A stretch of 64,000 bases of DNA from Betaproteobacteria bacterium (GTDB lineage Bacteria > Pseudomonadota > Gammaproteobacteria > Burkholderiales > Usitatibacteraceae). Made by a program: the position numbers and the translations under genes. The notes below the pieces were generated by a model, which saw only the letters and a program-made list of their open reading frames with translations, did no database searches and had not been told where the DNA came from. Shown one piece after another: positions 16,377 through 24,269 of this stretch. The stretch is taken from NCBI GenBank assembly GCA_016720855.1, contig JADKJU010000003.1:620001-684000 (forward strand), written 5' to 3'. Each line of letters opens with the position of its first letter. Positions within the stretch are counted from its first letter, which is position 1.

Positions 16377-18083
16377 CTACTCGTTCGTGACGGCCTCGAC
16401 CTCTTCCAGCGAGGTGAGCCCCTTCCTGACCTTGAGAAGTCCCGACTGGCGCAGGTCGCTCACCCCGTCGCGTCTGGCCTGATCGGCCACGTCGATGGCC
16501 GTCCCGTTCTTCATGATGATGCGCGCGATCTCTTCGGAGATCGGCATGACCTGGTAGATGCCGACACGCCCCTTGTAGCCGGTATTCTTGCACACCTCGC
16601 AGCCCACAGGCTCGTAGGTCTGCCACGTGCCGTCAAGCTCTCCCTCCTTGAACCCGGCTCGCAGCAGCGCTTCCTCGGGGATGGACACCGGCCGCTTGCA
16701 CGTGCACAGCTTGCGCGCCAGGCGCTGGGCGGTGATGAGGATGACCGAGGACGCGATGTTGAACGGCGCGACGCCCATGTTCATGAGGCGCGAGAGGGTC
16801 GCGGGCGCGTCGTTGGTGTGCAGGGTGGAGAGCACCATGTGGCCGGTCTGCGCGGCCTTGATGGCGATCTCGCCCGTCTCCAGGTCGCGGATCTCGCCCA
16901 CCATGATGATGTCCGGGTCCTGGCGCAGGAAGGCCTTGAGCGCCACGGAAAACGTGAGCCCGGCCTTGTCGTTCATGTTCACCTGGTTGATGCCGGCCAG
17001 GTTGATTTCCGCGGGATCCTCGGCCGTCGAGATGTTGATTCCGGGCTTGTTGAGGATGTTGAGGCAGGTGTAGAGCGACACGGTCTTGCCGGAGCCCGTC
17101 GGCCCGGTGACCAGCACCATCCCGTAGGGGCGCTGGATCGCGCGCATGAGCGATTCCTTCTGCTCCTGCTCATAGCCCAGCGCCTCGATCCCGAGCGTGG
17201 CGCTCGCGGGGTCGAGGATACGCATGCAGATCTTCTCGCCATGCAGCGTGGGCAGCGTCGAGACGCGAAAGTCGATGGCGCGCGTCTTGGACATCACCAT
17301 CTTCATGCGCCCGTCCTGGGGCAAGCGCTTTTCCGAGATGTCGAGCCTCGAGACCACCTTGATGCGCGAGGCGATCTTCTCCTTGATCGCAAGCGGCGGC
17401 TGGGCGATGTCATAAAGGACACCGTCGGTCCGGTAGCGGATGCGATAGAACTTCTCGTACGGCTCGAAGTGGATGTCGGAGGCGCCGCCATTGATCGCGT
17501 CGAGGAGGATCTTGTGCACGTACCTCACCACCGGGGCGTCGTCGATCTCCTCGGTGACGACCTCGACCTGCGCCTCCCCGTCCGTCACCTCGACGCCCGA
17601 GAGATCCACGTCCTCGGTGGCGATCTCGAGGGTCTTGTTCGTGGACTCGACGAGCTTTCCCACGATCACCGAGAGCTTGTCGTCCTCGACCACCACCGGC
17701 TCCATGGTCATGCCGGTGGCGAACTTCACCTCCTGCATCACCTGCTCGTTGGTGGGGTCGGACATGCCGACGAAGATGCGGTTGCCGCGCTTGCCCAGCG
17801 CGATCACGCGATGGTTCGCGACGATCTTGTTGTCGAGGAGGTTGAGCGGCAGCTGGTCGGTGTCCACGGCCGCGAGGTCGAGCAGCGGGTAGCCGAAGGC
17901 GCTGGCCGCGAAGAGCGAAACGTCCCGCGCGGAAATCTTCTTGGAGGCGACGAGCTGCTGGACGAATGTCACGCCGGTCTTCGACGCCTCGAGCTGTATC
18001 GCGGAGGCGTCGGATTGCACCAGCCGACCCTGCTGGACGAGGGCGCGGCCGAGTGCACTAAAGGTTCCGGAGGCAGCGGACAT
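16377..18083 (-). CDS. pilB: Type IV pilus assembly ATPase PilB
   Basis: 568-residue hexameric ATPase that powers pilus extension. It has the N-terminal GspE-type domain, Walker A GPTGSGKT, an Asp box around ICMRILDPAS, Walker B (IIMVGEIRDLET), a His box (STLHTNDAPATLSRL) and a zinc-binding pair of CxxC motifs (CTCK and CEVC). First gene of pilB-pilC; the upstream gap of about 90 bp contains TACAAT, a possible -10. Confidence 0.96.
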   Translation of the reverse strand: MSAASGTFSALGRALVQQGRLVQSDASAIQLEASKTGVTFVQQLVASKKISARDVSLFAASAFGYPLLDLAAVDTDQLPLNLLDNKIVANHRVIALGKRGNRIFVGMSDPTNEQVMQEVKFATGMTMEPVVVEDDKLSVIVGKLVESTNKTLEIATEDVDLSGVEVTDGEAQVEVVTEEIDDAPVVRYVHKILLDAINGGASDIHFEPYEKFYRIRYRTDGVLYDIAQPPLAIKEKIASRIKVVSRLDISEKRLPQDGRMKMVMSKTRAIDFRVSTLPTLHGEKICMRILDPASATLGIEALGYEQEQKESLMRAIQRPYGMVLVTGPTGSGKTVSLYTCLNILNKPGINISTAEDPAEINLAGINQVNMNDKAGLTFSVALKAFLRQDPDIIMVGEIRDLETGEIAIKAAQTGHMVLSTLHTNDAPATLSRLMNMGVAPFNIASSVILITAQRLARKLCTCKRPVSIPEEALLRAGFKEGELDGTWQTYEPVGCEVCKNTGYKGRVGIYQVMPISEEIARIIMKNGTAIDVADQARRDGVSDLRQSGLLKVRKGLTSLEEVEAVTNE

Positions 18084-18144
18084 TGAAAAGATTCCTTTAA
18101 ATCAACGCAATAGTGCACCTTTTTCGTTCTTATTGTAAAGAATC

Positions 18145-18163
18145 GGGCCGGGGATGCCGGCCC
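18145..18163 (-). terminator. Possible terminator after the glutathione peroxidase gene
   Basis: GC-rich 7-bp stem (GGGCCGG and CCGGCCC) with a 5-base loop, 12 bp past the stop of the peroxidase gene. The following stretch GATTCTTT is only weakly T-rich, so efficiency is doubtful. Confidence 0.4.
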
Positions 18164-18174
18164 CGCAACCCGGG

Positions 18175-18714
18175 TCAGGAGCCGGAGAGGGCCTTTTCCA
18201 CGGCCGACACCAGCTGCGCATCGTCGGGCGCCACCTTGCTCGGGTAGCTTGCGACCGGCTGCCCGTCCCGGCCCAGCAGGTACTTGTGGAAGTTCCATTT
18301 CGGCGCCTGGCCCGTCTTGCCGGCGAGCGCGCGGTAGAGGGGAATGGCGTCCGGTCCCGAGACGACCGCCTTGGAGAGCATCGGGAAGCGGACCTTGTAG
18401 GTGCGCTCGCAGAAGTCGGCCACCTGTTCGTTGGACCCGGGCTCCTGCTTGCCGAAGTCGTTCGAGGGCACGCCCAGCACCACGAGGCCCCGCTCCCCGT
18501 ACTTCCGGTACAGCGACTCGAGTCCCTCGTATTGACCGGTGTAGCCGCAATAGCTGGCCGTATTCACCACCAGCACGACCTTCCCGGCGTACTGGCAGAG
18601 GTCCGTCGGTTGGCCTTTTATCGACTCCATGCGGTAGTCGAGCAACGGCGGGCAGGTCCCTGCAGAGACGGGCAGCGCGGCGCAAAGCAGGGCGGCAGCA
18701 AGGTTTCGGGTCAC
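18175..18714 (-). CDS. Secreted glutathione peroxidase-family protein
   Basis: 179 residues from a GTG preceded by GGAGAGG. An N-terminal signal peptide ends near PVSAGTC. The thiol-peroxidase core follows with VNTASYCGYTGQYEGLE (peroxidatic Cys replacing selenocysteine), VLGVPSNDFGKQEPG (the Gln of the catalytic tetrad) and PKWNFHKYLLG (Trp, Asn). Probably reduces hydroperoxides in the periplasm with thioredoxin-like donors. It stands alone between pilB and the divergent hemA. Confidence 0.92.
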   Translation of the reverse strand: MTRNLAAALLCAALPVSAGTCPPLLDYRMESIKGQPTDLCQYAGKVVLVVNTASYCGYTGQYEGLESLYRKYGERGLVVLGVPSNDFGKQEPGSNEQVADFCERTYKVRFPMLSKAVVSGPDAIPLYRALAGKTGQAPKWNFHKYLLGRDGQPVASYPSKVAPDDAQLVSAVEKALSGS

Positions 18715-18813
18715 GAGGTCTGCCTCTCCAGGGGGTCGATCGCGCCCATCATACGCAGGCCGGCCGGCGCTCTGGCCCCCCGAATCACGCAAGGGCACCG
18801 GTGGCCCCCCCTG

Positions 18814-18819
18814 TATAAT
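18814..18819 (+). promoter_or_regulatory. Likely -10 box of hemA
   Basis: A perfect TATAAT lies 52 bases upstream of the hemA ATG in the gap between divergent genes. No good -35 is visible 16-18 bases upstream, so this is only a candidate core promoter. Confidence 0.4.
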
Positions 18820-18871
18820 TCGCCACTTTCAATCGCTCGCCCATTGTCCGGCGCGGCGAGCGTCACCGCCC

Positions 18872-20146
18872 ATGCCCCTTCACGTACTCGGCATCAACTA
18901 CCACAGTGCGCCGCTCGAGGTACGGGAGAAGCTCGCGTTCCCCCCCGAGAATCAGGCGGAAGCCCTCACTTCGCTAGCCGGCCGACCCGGCGTGTCCGAG
19001 GCCGTGCTCGTCTCCACCTGCAACCGGACCGAGATCTACTGCCACGCCGAAGACATGTCGCCTGTTCGCGCGTGGCTGAAGGAGCAGGCTGCCCTGTCCG
19101 GCCTCGACATCGAGGGCCACCTCTACGCGCACAGCGAGTCCGGCGCCATCCGCCACGCCTTCCGCGTCGCCTCGGGCCTGGATTCGATGGTGCTGGGCGA
19201 GCCGCAGATCCTCGGGCAGGTGAAGCAGTCCGTGCGCACCGCCGAGCACAGCGGCACGCTCGGGTCGACGCTCAACCGCCTCTTTCAGCACACGTTCTCG
19301 GTGGCCAAGGAGGTGCGCACGCAGACGGCCATCGGCGCGCAGTCGATTTCGATGTCGGCGGCCGCCCTCAAGCTCGCGCAGAACCTCTTCGGCGACATCT
19401 CGCGCACGAAGATACTGCTCATCGGCGTGGGCGAGATGGTGGAGCTCGCCGCCACCTACTTCGTGGCGCAGGGCCCTCAGTCGGTGGTGGTGGCCAACCG
19501 GACGCTCGCGCGCGGCGAGGCCTTCGCCGAGCGCTTCAACGCGACTGCCATTGCCCTGGAACAGCTCCCGGAACGCCTGCACGAGTTCGACGTGGTGATC
19601 ACGGGCACCGCGTCCACGCTGCCCATCCTTTCCAAGGGCGCCTTCGAGCGCGCCCTCAAGGCCCGCCGCTACCGCCCGATGTTCGTGGTCGATTTCGCCG
19701 TGCCGCGTGACGTGGAGCCGGACGCCTGCGAACTGGAGGACCTGTTCCTCTACACGATCGACGACTTGGGCACGATCGTGCAGGAAGGCGCCGGCCAGCG
19801 GCAGGCCGCGGTGGTCGAGGCCGAGGCGATCGTCGAGGTCCAGGTCGAGGTCTTCCAGGCCTGGCTGGGGGCCCGGGGGGCGGTGCCCGCGATCGTGCAG
19901 CTGCGGGCCAAGGCGGACGAGTACCGCGATGCCGAGCTCGCAAAGGCGAAGGCCCGCCTCGCGAAAGGCGACGATCCTGCGAAGGTGCTCGAGGCCCTCG
20001 CGAACGGGCTCGTGAACAAGATCCTGCACCACCCGACGCAGGCCCTCAGCCGCGCCGCCCAAGGCGAACGCGATTCCCTGGTGCGAGCCGTCGAGATCCT
20101 GTTCCCCGAAAACGGCATCGGCCGGGAAGATCCGGGCGGCTCATGA
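18872..20146 (+). CDS. hemA: Glutamyl-tRNA reductase
   Basis: Reduces glutamyl-tRNA(Glu) with NADPH to glutamate-1-semialdehyde, the committed step of C5-pathway heme synthesis. 424 residues: the catalytic nucleophile lies in VSTCNRTEIYC (near residue 50), the NADPH site in LLIGVGEMVELAATYF, and a helical dimerisation domain at the C-terminus. Start overlaps nothing upstream; the stop overlaps the prfA ATG by 4 bp. Confidence 0.97.
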   Translation: MPLHVLGINYHSAPLEVREKLAFPPENQAEALTSLAGRPGVSEAVLVSTCNRTEIYCHAEDMSPVRAWLKEQAALSGLDIEGHLYAHSESGAIRHAFRVASGLDSMVLGEPQILGQVKQSVRTAEHSGTLGSTLNRLFQHTFSVAKEVRTQTAIGAQSISMSAAALKLAQNLFGDISRTKILLIGVGEMVELAATYFVAQGPQSVVVANRTLARGEAFAERFNATAIALEQLPERLHEFDVVITGTASTLPILSKGAFERALKARRYRPMFVVDFAVPRDVEPDACELEDLFLYTIDDLGTIVQEGAGQRQAAVVEAEAIVEVQVEVFQAWLGARGAVPAIVQLRAKADEYRDAELAKAKARLAKGDDPAKVLEALANGLVNKILHHPTQALSRAAQGERDSLVRAVEILFPENGIGREDPGGS

Positions 20147-21225
20147 AGCCGAGCGTCGCCTCGAAGCTCGCAAGCCTGGTGACGCGCGCGAAGGAACTGG
20201 ACGCGCTCCTGTCCGACCCCGGCCTCACCGCGAACCTGGACAACTACCGCAAGCTCACCCGGGAGCACGCCGAGATCGCGCCGGTGGTCGGGCGCTACGG
20301 CGACTACCTGGCGGCCGAATCGGACATCGCCGCGGCGCAAGACATGACCCGGGACCCGGAGATGCGCGACTTCGCCGAGGCCGAGATCAAGGCCGGCCGC
20401 GAAAGACTCGAGGAAATCGGCGCCGACATCCAGAGGATGCTGCTGCCGAAGGATCCGAACGACGACAGGAACCTTTTCCTCGAAATCCGCGCCGGCACCG
20501 GCGGCGACGAGAGCGCGCTTTTCGCGGGTGACCTCTTCCGCATGTACTCGCGCTTCGCGGAGAGGAATCGCTGGCAGGTCGAGGTGATCTCCGAGAGCTT
20601 CGGCGACGCGGGCGGCTACAAGGAGGTCATCGCGCGCATCGCCGGCCAGGGCGCGTATTCGCGTCTCAAGTTCGAGTCCGGCGGCCACCGCGTGCAGCGC
20701 GTGCCCGTCACCGAGACGCAGGGTCGCATCCACACTTCGGCCGCCACCGTGGCGGTGATGCCGGAAGCGGATGACGCGAGCGGGGTGGACATCAACCCGG
20801 CGGACGTGCGCGTGGACACCTACCGCGCGAGCGGCGCGGGCGGCCAGCACGTGAACAAGACCGATTCGGCCGTGCGCCTCACGCACGTCCCGACGGGCAT
20901 CGTGGTCGAGTGCCAGGAAGCGAGAAGCCAGCACAAGAACCGCGAGCAGGCCTGGCGCGTGCTCGCCGCGCGAATCAAGGACAAGCAGGTTCGCGAGCAG
21001 GCGGCGAAGGAGGCGAGCGAAAGGAAGACTCTCATCGGCTCCGGCGACCGCTCCGACCGCATCCGCACCTACAATTTCCCGCAGGGCCGCGTGACCGACC
21101 ACCGCATCAACCTCACGCTCTACAAGATCGACGCGGTGATGGACGGCGACCTTTCGGAACTTACCGGTGCGCTGATGGCGGAGCACCAGGCGGAGCTTCT
21201 CGCGAGTCTCGCCGAGGGCCCATGA
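20143..21225 (+). CDS. prfA: Peptide chain release factor 1
   Basis: Recognises UAA and UAG and triggers peptide release. 360 residues, with the catalytic GGQ in SGAGGQHVNKTDSAVRL and the QEARSQHKNREQAW segment; domain 2 carries the codon-reading region. Coupled to hemA by ATGA overlap. prmC, encoding the enzyme that methylates the GGQ glutamine, follows. Confidence 0.97.
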   Translation: MKPSVASKLASLVTRAKELDALLSDPGLTANLDNYRKLTREHAEIAPVVGRYGDYLAAESDIAAAQDMTRDPEMRDFAEAEIKAGRERLEEIGADIQRMLLPKDPNDDRNLFLEIRAGTGGDESALFAGDLFRMYSRFAERNRWQVEVISESFGDAGGYKEVIARIAGQGAYSRLKFESGGHRVQRVPVTETQGRIHTSAATVAVMPEADDASGVDINPADVRVDTYRASGAGGQHVNKTDSAVRLTHVPTGIVVECQEARSQHKNREQAWRVLAARIKDKQVREQAAKEASERKTLIGSGDRSDRIRTYNFPQGRVTDHRINLTLYKIDAVMDGDLSELTGALMAEHQAELLASLAEGP

Positions 21226-21290
21226 ACACGCCGCTCGCCTTCGATAGGCGGCTTCGGGGGGCGCGCATGGGCGTGCTGGACGCGGCGTGA
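21222..21290 (+). CDS. 22-codon linker ORF between prfA and prmC (doubtful)
   Basis: An ATG overlapping the prfA stop (ATGA at 21222-21225) opens a 22-residue frame (MNTPLAFDRRLRGARMGVLD...) whose TGA overlaps the GTG of prmC (GTGA at 21287-21290). It joins the two genes by 4-bp overlaps at both ends and could carry coupling ribosomes. It has no recognisable homology; it may instead be the remains of an earlier prmC N-terminus in another frame. Confidence 0.3.
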   Translation: MNTPLAFDRRLRGARMGVLDAA

Positions 21291-22105
21291 GGCGCACGGT
21301 TTCCGCGGCGCTCGAGGAAGCGGCAACCGACATCGGCCGCGTGGAAGCGCGCGTGCTGGCCTGCCATCTCCTGGGCGTCGACCGCGCCTGGCTCGCCGCC
21401 AACGCCATGCACGTCCTCACCGAATCACAGGACGCGCAGTTCGACCTGCTGGTGGCAAGGCGGGCAATGGGCCATCCCGTCGCCTATATCGTCGGCACGC
21501 GTGAATTCTACGGGCGCGATTTCGAGGTGGGCCCCGCGGTGCTCATTCCGCGCCCCGAGACGGAATTCCTGGTCGAGGCCGCCCTGTCGCGCCTGGGCGC
21601 CACGGGCGACGTCGTGGACCTGGGCACGGGCAGCGGCGCCATCGCGGTGACGCTCGCCTGCGAGCGGCCCGGCTGGAACGTCCTCGCCACCGACGCAAGC
21701 GAGGCGGCGCTGGCCATCGCGCGCGCCAATGCGAAGCGGCAATCGGCCCGGGTCGCGTTCGCGCCCGGCCGCTGGTACGAGGCGGTCGAAGGGTTGCGCT
21801 TCGACCTGGTCGTCGCCAATCCGCCCTACGTGGCGGCCGGCGACGCCCACCTCGCCGAGGGGGACTTGCGTTTCGAGCCCCGGGACGCCCTCACGGATGG
21901 AAGCGCCGACGGCCTGGATTCCATACGCGCCATCGTCTCCGGCGCCCCCGCGCACTTGAAATCGGGCGGCTGGATCCTCATAGAGCAGGGATACGACCAG
22001 GCACAGGCCTGCCGCGTGCTGCTTGCGGAAGCCGGGTTTACCGAACTCGTGTCGATTCCGGACCTCGCCGGCATTCCGCGTGTCGCCGGCGGGAGGCACC
22101 AATGA
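21287..22105 (+). CDS. prmC: Peptide chain release factor N5-glutamine methyltransferase
   Basis: Methylates the glutamine of the GGQ motif in RF1 and RF2 (also called hemK). 272 residues with an N-terminal helical domain, the SAM-binding VVDLGTGSGAIAVTLA and the catalytic NPPYV (VVANPPYVAAGD). GTG is the first available start in this frame. Its substrate gene prfA is directly upstream. Confidence 0.94.
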   Translation: MRRTVSAALEEAATDIGRVEARVLACHLLGVDRAWLAANAMHVLTESQDAQFDLLVARRAMGHPVAYIVGTREFYGRDFEVGPAVLIPRPETEFLVEAALSRLGATGDVVDLGTGSGAIAVTLACERPGWNVLATDASEAALAIARANAKRQSARVAFAPGRWYEAVEGLRFDLVVANPPYVAAGDAHLAEGDLRFEPRDALTDGSADGLDSIRAIVSGAPAHLKSGGWILIEQGYDQAQACRVLLAEAGFTELVSIPDLAGIPRVAGGRHQ

Positions 22106-22204
22106 CCCCACCAATTCCGGGGCTTTGCACGGGAACGCCGCGGTGCTGTCCTCGTCGTATCATGTCCGCCTGATCCCGATCCACCGTAACCGGAATATCC
22201 GCCC

Positions 22205-22528
22205 ATGAGCGCCCAGGAAAAGATCCGCAGCACCGTCACCTCGAACCCCGTCGTCCTCTTCATGAAGGGCTCGCCGCAGATGCCGATGTGCGGCTTCTCC
22301 GCGACCGCCACGCAAATCCTGCAGTCGTGCGGCGTCGAGAATTTCACGGCCGTCGACGTGCTGACGGATCCCGAAGTCCGCCAGGGCATCAAGGAATTCG
22401 CCAGCTGGCCCACCATCCCGCAGCTCTACGTGAACGGGGAATTCGTGGGCGGCTCGGACATCATGCGCGAGATGTACCAGTCGGGAGAACTTCAGAAGCT
22501 CCTCGAGGGCACGAAGAAGCCCGCCTGA
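22205..22528 (+). CDS. grxD: Monothiol glutaredoxin Grx4
   Basis: 107-residue CGFS glutaredoxin that carries and delivers [2Fe-2S] clusters. Motifs: VVLFMKGSPQMPMCGFSA, then WPTIPQLYVNGEFVGGSDI (cis-Pro and glutathione-binding). Length is typical. It follows prmC by about 100 bp with no other gene between. Confidence 0.96.
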   Translation: MSAQEKIRSTVTSNPVVLFMKGSPQMPMCGFSATATQILQSCGVENFTAVDVLTDPEVRQGIKEFASWPTIPQLYVNGEFVGGSDIMREMYQSGELQKLLEGTKKPA

Positions 22529-22536
22529 GGCCTTCC

Positions 22537-22728
22537 GTGGCCGCGCGCCGTCACCGCGTCGCGCCCGCCAGGCTGCGCATCCTCTTCGGCCCCGAGATCG
22601 CCATGGGGCCCGGCAAGGCCGACCTGCTCGATGCCATTCAGGAGACCGGCTCGATCACGGCCGCGGCGAAGCGCTTCGGCATTTCCTGTCGGCGTGCCTG
22701 GGTGCTCGTGGATACCATGAATCGATGA
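22537..22728 (+). CDS. ModE-type winged-HTH fragment (DNA-binding domain only)
   Basis: A GTG-started 63-residue frame containing LFGPEIAMGPGKADLLDAI, a GSITAAAKRFGISCRRAW helix-turn-helix and VLVDTMNR, the layout of the N-terminal DNA-binding domain of the molybdate regulator ModE. It stops right after MNR, where full-length ModE continues, and no downstream molbindin domain is fused. It lies just 8 bp after grxD and 78 bp upstream of modA. It may be a functional domain-only regulator, as known in some species, or a truncated gene. Confidence 0.7.
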   Translation: MAARRHRVAPARLRILFGPEIAMGPGKADLLDAIQETGSITAAAKRFGISCRRAWVLVDTMNR

Positions 22729-22757
22729 ACCCGGTCGGCCGCAGGCTGCACTGCCCG

Positions 22758-22784
22758 ATCGTCATATCCGTCGATATATTGCGG
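22758..22784 (+). promoter_or_regulatory. AT-rich palindrome upstream of modA, candidate ModE-type operator
   Basis: ATCGTCATAT, a 6-base spacer, and ATATATTGCGG form an imperfect palindrome; an inner core ATATC-CGTC-GATAT (22764-22777) is exact. It is the only AT-rich island in the leader, 23 bases before the modA ATG, and resembles ModE boxes (ATCGnTATATA-type half sites). The match is by eye. Confidence 0.45.
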
Positions 22785-22806
22785 TCTCCCCCGACAGGAG
22801 ATTCCC

Positions 22807-23571
22807 GTGCCCACCCTGCGCCCTGCCCTCCTTGCCTTCGCCCTCGCTCTGGCCGCCCCGCTTCTCGCCGCGGCCGCGGACCTGACCGTTCTTGCCGCCG
22901 CGAGCCTCAAGGGCCCGCTTGACGAGATCGCCGCGACCTTCGAACGGGCGAGCGGCCACAAGGTCCGCATTTCATTTGCCGCCAGCTCCGCGCTCGCGCG
23001 GCAGGTCGAGGCCGGCGCCCCTGCGGGCGTATTCATTTCCGCGGACCTCGACTGGATGGACTACCTCGACAAGCGCGGCTTGATCGCCGAGGGCACGCGT
23101 GCCAATCTCCTCGCCAATGACCTCGTCCTCATCGCCCCGAAGAGCAGCACCGTGATGCTGCGCATCGGCCCGGGATTCCCCATCGCCGCCGCTCTGGGCG
23201 ATGGCCGCATCGCGCTCGGGCAGCCCGATTCCGTGCCGGCGGGAAAGTACGCGAAGGCGGCGTTCACGTGGCTCGGCGTCTGGCCCTCGATCGAGAGGAA
23301 GGTGGCCGGCGCGGAGTCGGTTCGTGCCGCGCTCGCGCTCGTCTCGCGCGGCGAGGCGCCGCTGGGCGTCGTTTACCGCACGGATGCACTGGCGGACCCT
23401 GGCGTGCGCATCGTCGATACGTTTCCCGCCGGCTCCCATCCACCCGTCGTCTATCCCGCCGCGGCACTGAAGGGCGGCCAGGTGCCCGAGGCAAAGCGCC
23501 TGCTCGAGCACCTGCGATCGCCGGCCTCGCGCGCCACCTGGGAGAAGGCGGGCTTCAAGCCCGCGTCCTGA
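22807..23571 (+). CDS. modA: Molybdate ABC transporter periplasmic binding protein
   Basis: 254-residue secreted solute-binding protein. The signal peptide ends near LLAAAADLTV. The ModA motifs AAASLKGPLDEIA and FAASSALARQVEAGAP (oxyanion-binding serines) are clear, and GQPDSVPAGKYAKAA matches the hinge region. First gene of modABC, 5 bp before modB. An AGGAG lies 8-10 bases upstream of the ATG. Confidence 0.95.
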   Translation: MPTLRPALLAFALALAAPLLAAAADLTVLAAASLKGPLDEIAATFERASGHKVRISFAASSALARQVEAGAPAGVFISADLDWMDYLDKRGLIAEGTRANLLANDLVLIAPKSSTVMLRIGPGFPIAAALGDGRIALGQPDSVPAGKYAKAAFTWLGVWPSIERKVAGAESVRAALALVSRGEAPLGVVYRTDALADPGVRIVDTFPAGSHPPVVYPAAALKGGQVPEAKRLLEHLRSPASRATWEKAGFKPAS

Positions 23572-23576
23572 CCTGC

Positions 23577-24269
23577 ATGGATGGGCTGAGCGCCGACGAG
23601 TGGGGCATCATCGGGCTCAGCCTCAAGGTCGCGCTCCTCAGCGTGGCCGCGAGCCTGCCGCCGGCGGTCGCGTTCGCCTACCTGCTCGCCCGCTCGCGCT
23701 TTCCGGGCAAGGTGCTCGTCGATGCGGTCGTGCACCTGCCCCTGGTGCTGCCGCCGGTCGTGGTGGGCTTCGGCCTGCTCCTGCTCCTCGGGCGCAGCGG
23801 GCCGATCGGCTCGCTCCTGGCACCCCTGGGAATCACCTTTGCATTCAAGTGGACGGGCGCGGCGCTCGCCGCGGCCGTGATGGGATTTCCCCTCCTGGTC
23901 CGCGCGACCCGGCTTTCCCTTGAATCGATGGACACGAGACTCGAGTCCGCGGCGCGCACGCTGGGCGCGGGCCCATGGCGCGTGTTCTTCACCGTGACGC
24001 TACCCATCATCCTGCCGGGCATTGCCACGGGAGTTCTGCTTTCCTTCGCCCGCAGCCTCGGCGAATTCGGCGCGACGATCACGTTCGTCTCGAACATACC
24101 GGGTGAAACGCAGACGCTGCCTCTCGCCATCTATGGCGCCACGCAGGTGCCGGGCGGCGAAGCCATGGCCCTGCGCCTGTCCGCGATCTCCGTGGTGCTC
24201 TCCCTGGGCGCGCTCGCGGCCTCCGAGTGGCTGAGCCGGCGCGCGCGCGGCACGCGGATCGCAGCATGA
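23577..24269 (+). CDS. modB: Molybdate ABC transporter permease
   Basis: 230-residue permease with about five to six membrane segments. The ATPase-coupling EAA-type loop SAARTLGAGPWRVFFTVTLP and LVLPPVVVGFGLLLLLGR near the N-terminal half are typical of ModB. The ATG at 23577 follows modA by 5 bp and the stop overlaps modC by 4 bp. Confidence 0.95.
   Translation: MDGLSADEWGIIGLSLKVALLSVAASLPPAVAFAYLLARSRFPGKVLVDAVVHLPLVLPPVVVGFGLLLLLGRSGPIGSLLAPLGITFAFKWTGAALAAAVMGFPLLVRATRLSLESMDTRLESAARTLGAGPWRVFFTVTLPIILPGIATGVLLSFARSLGEFGATITFVSNIPGETQTLPLAIYGATQVPGGEAMALRLSAISVVLSLGALAASEWLSRRARGTRIAA

Noticed and set aside
16356..18086. Plus-strand frame of 576 codons opposite pilB
   Set aside because: Antisense shadow of pilB; the minus strand has all ATPase motifs.
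18084..18140. Sigma-54 promoter upstream of pilB
   Set aside because: GGTGCACTATTGC looks like a -24/-12 element but the spacing between GG and GC is one base short.
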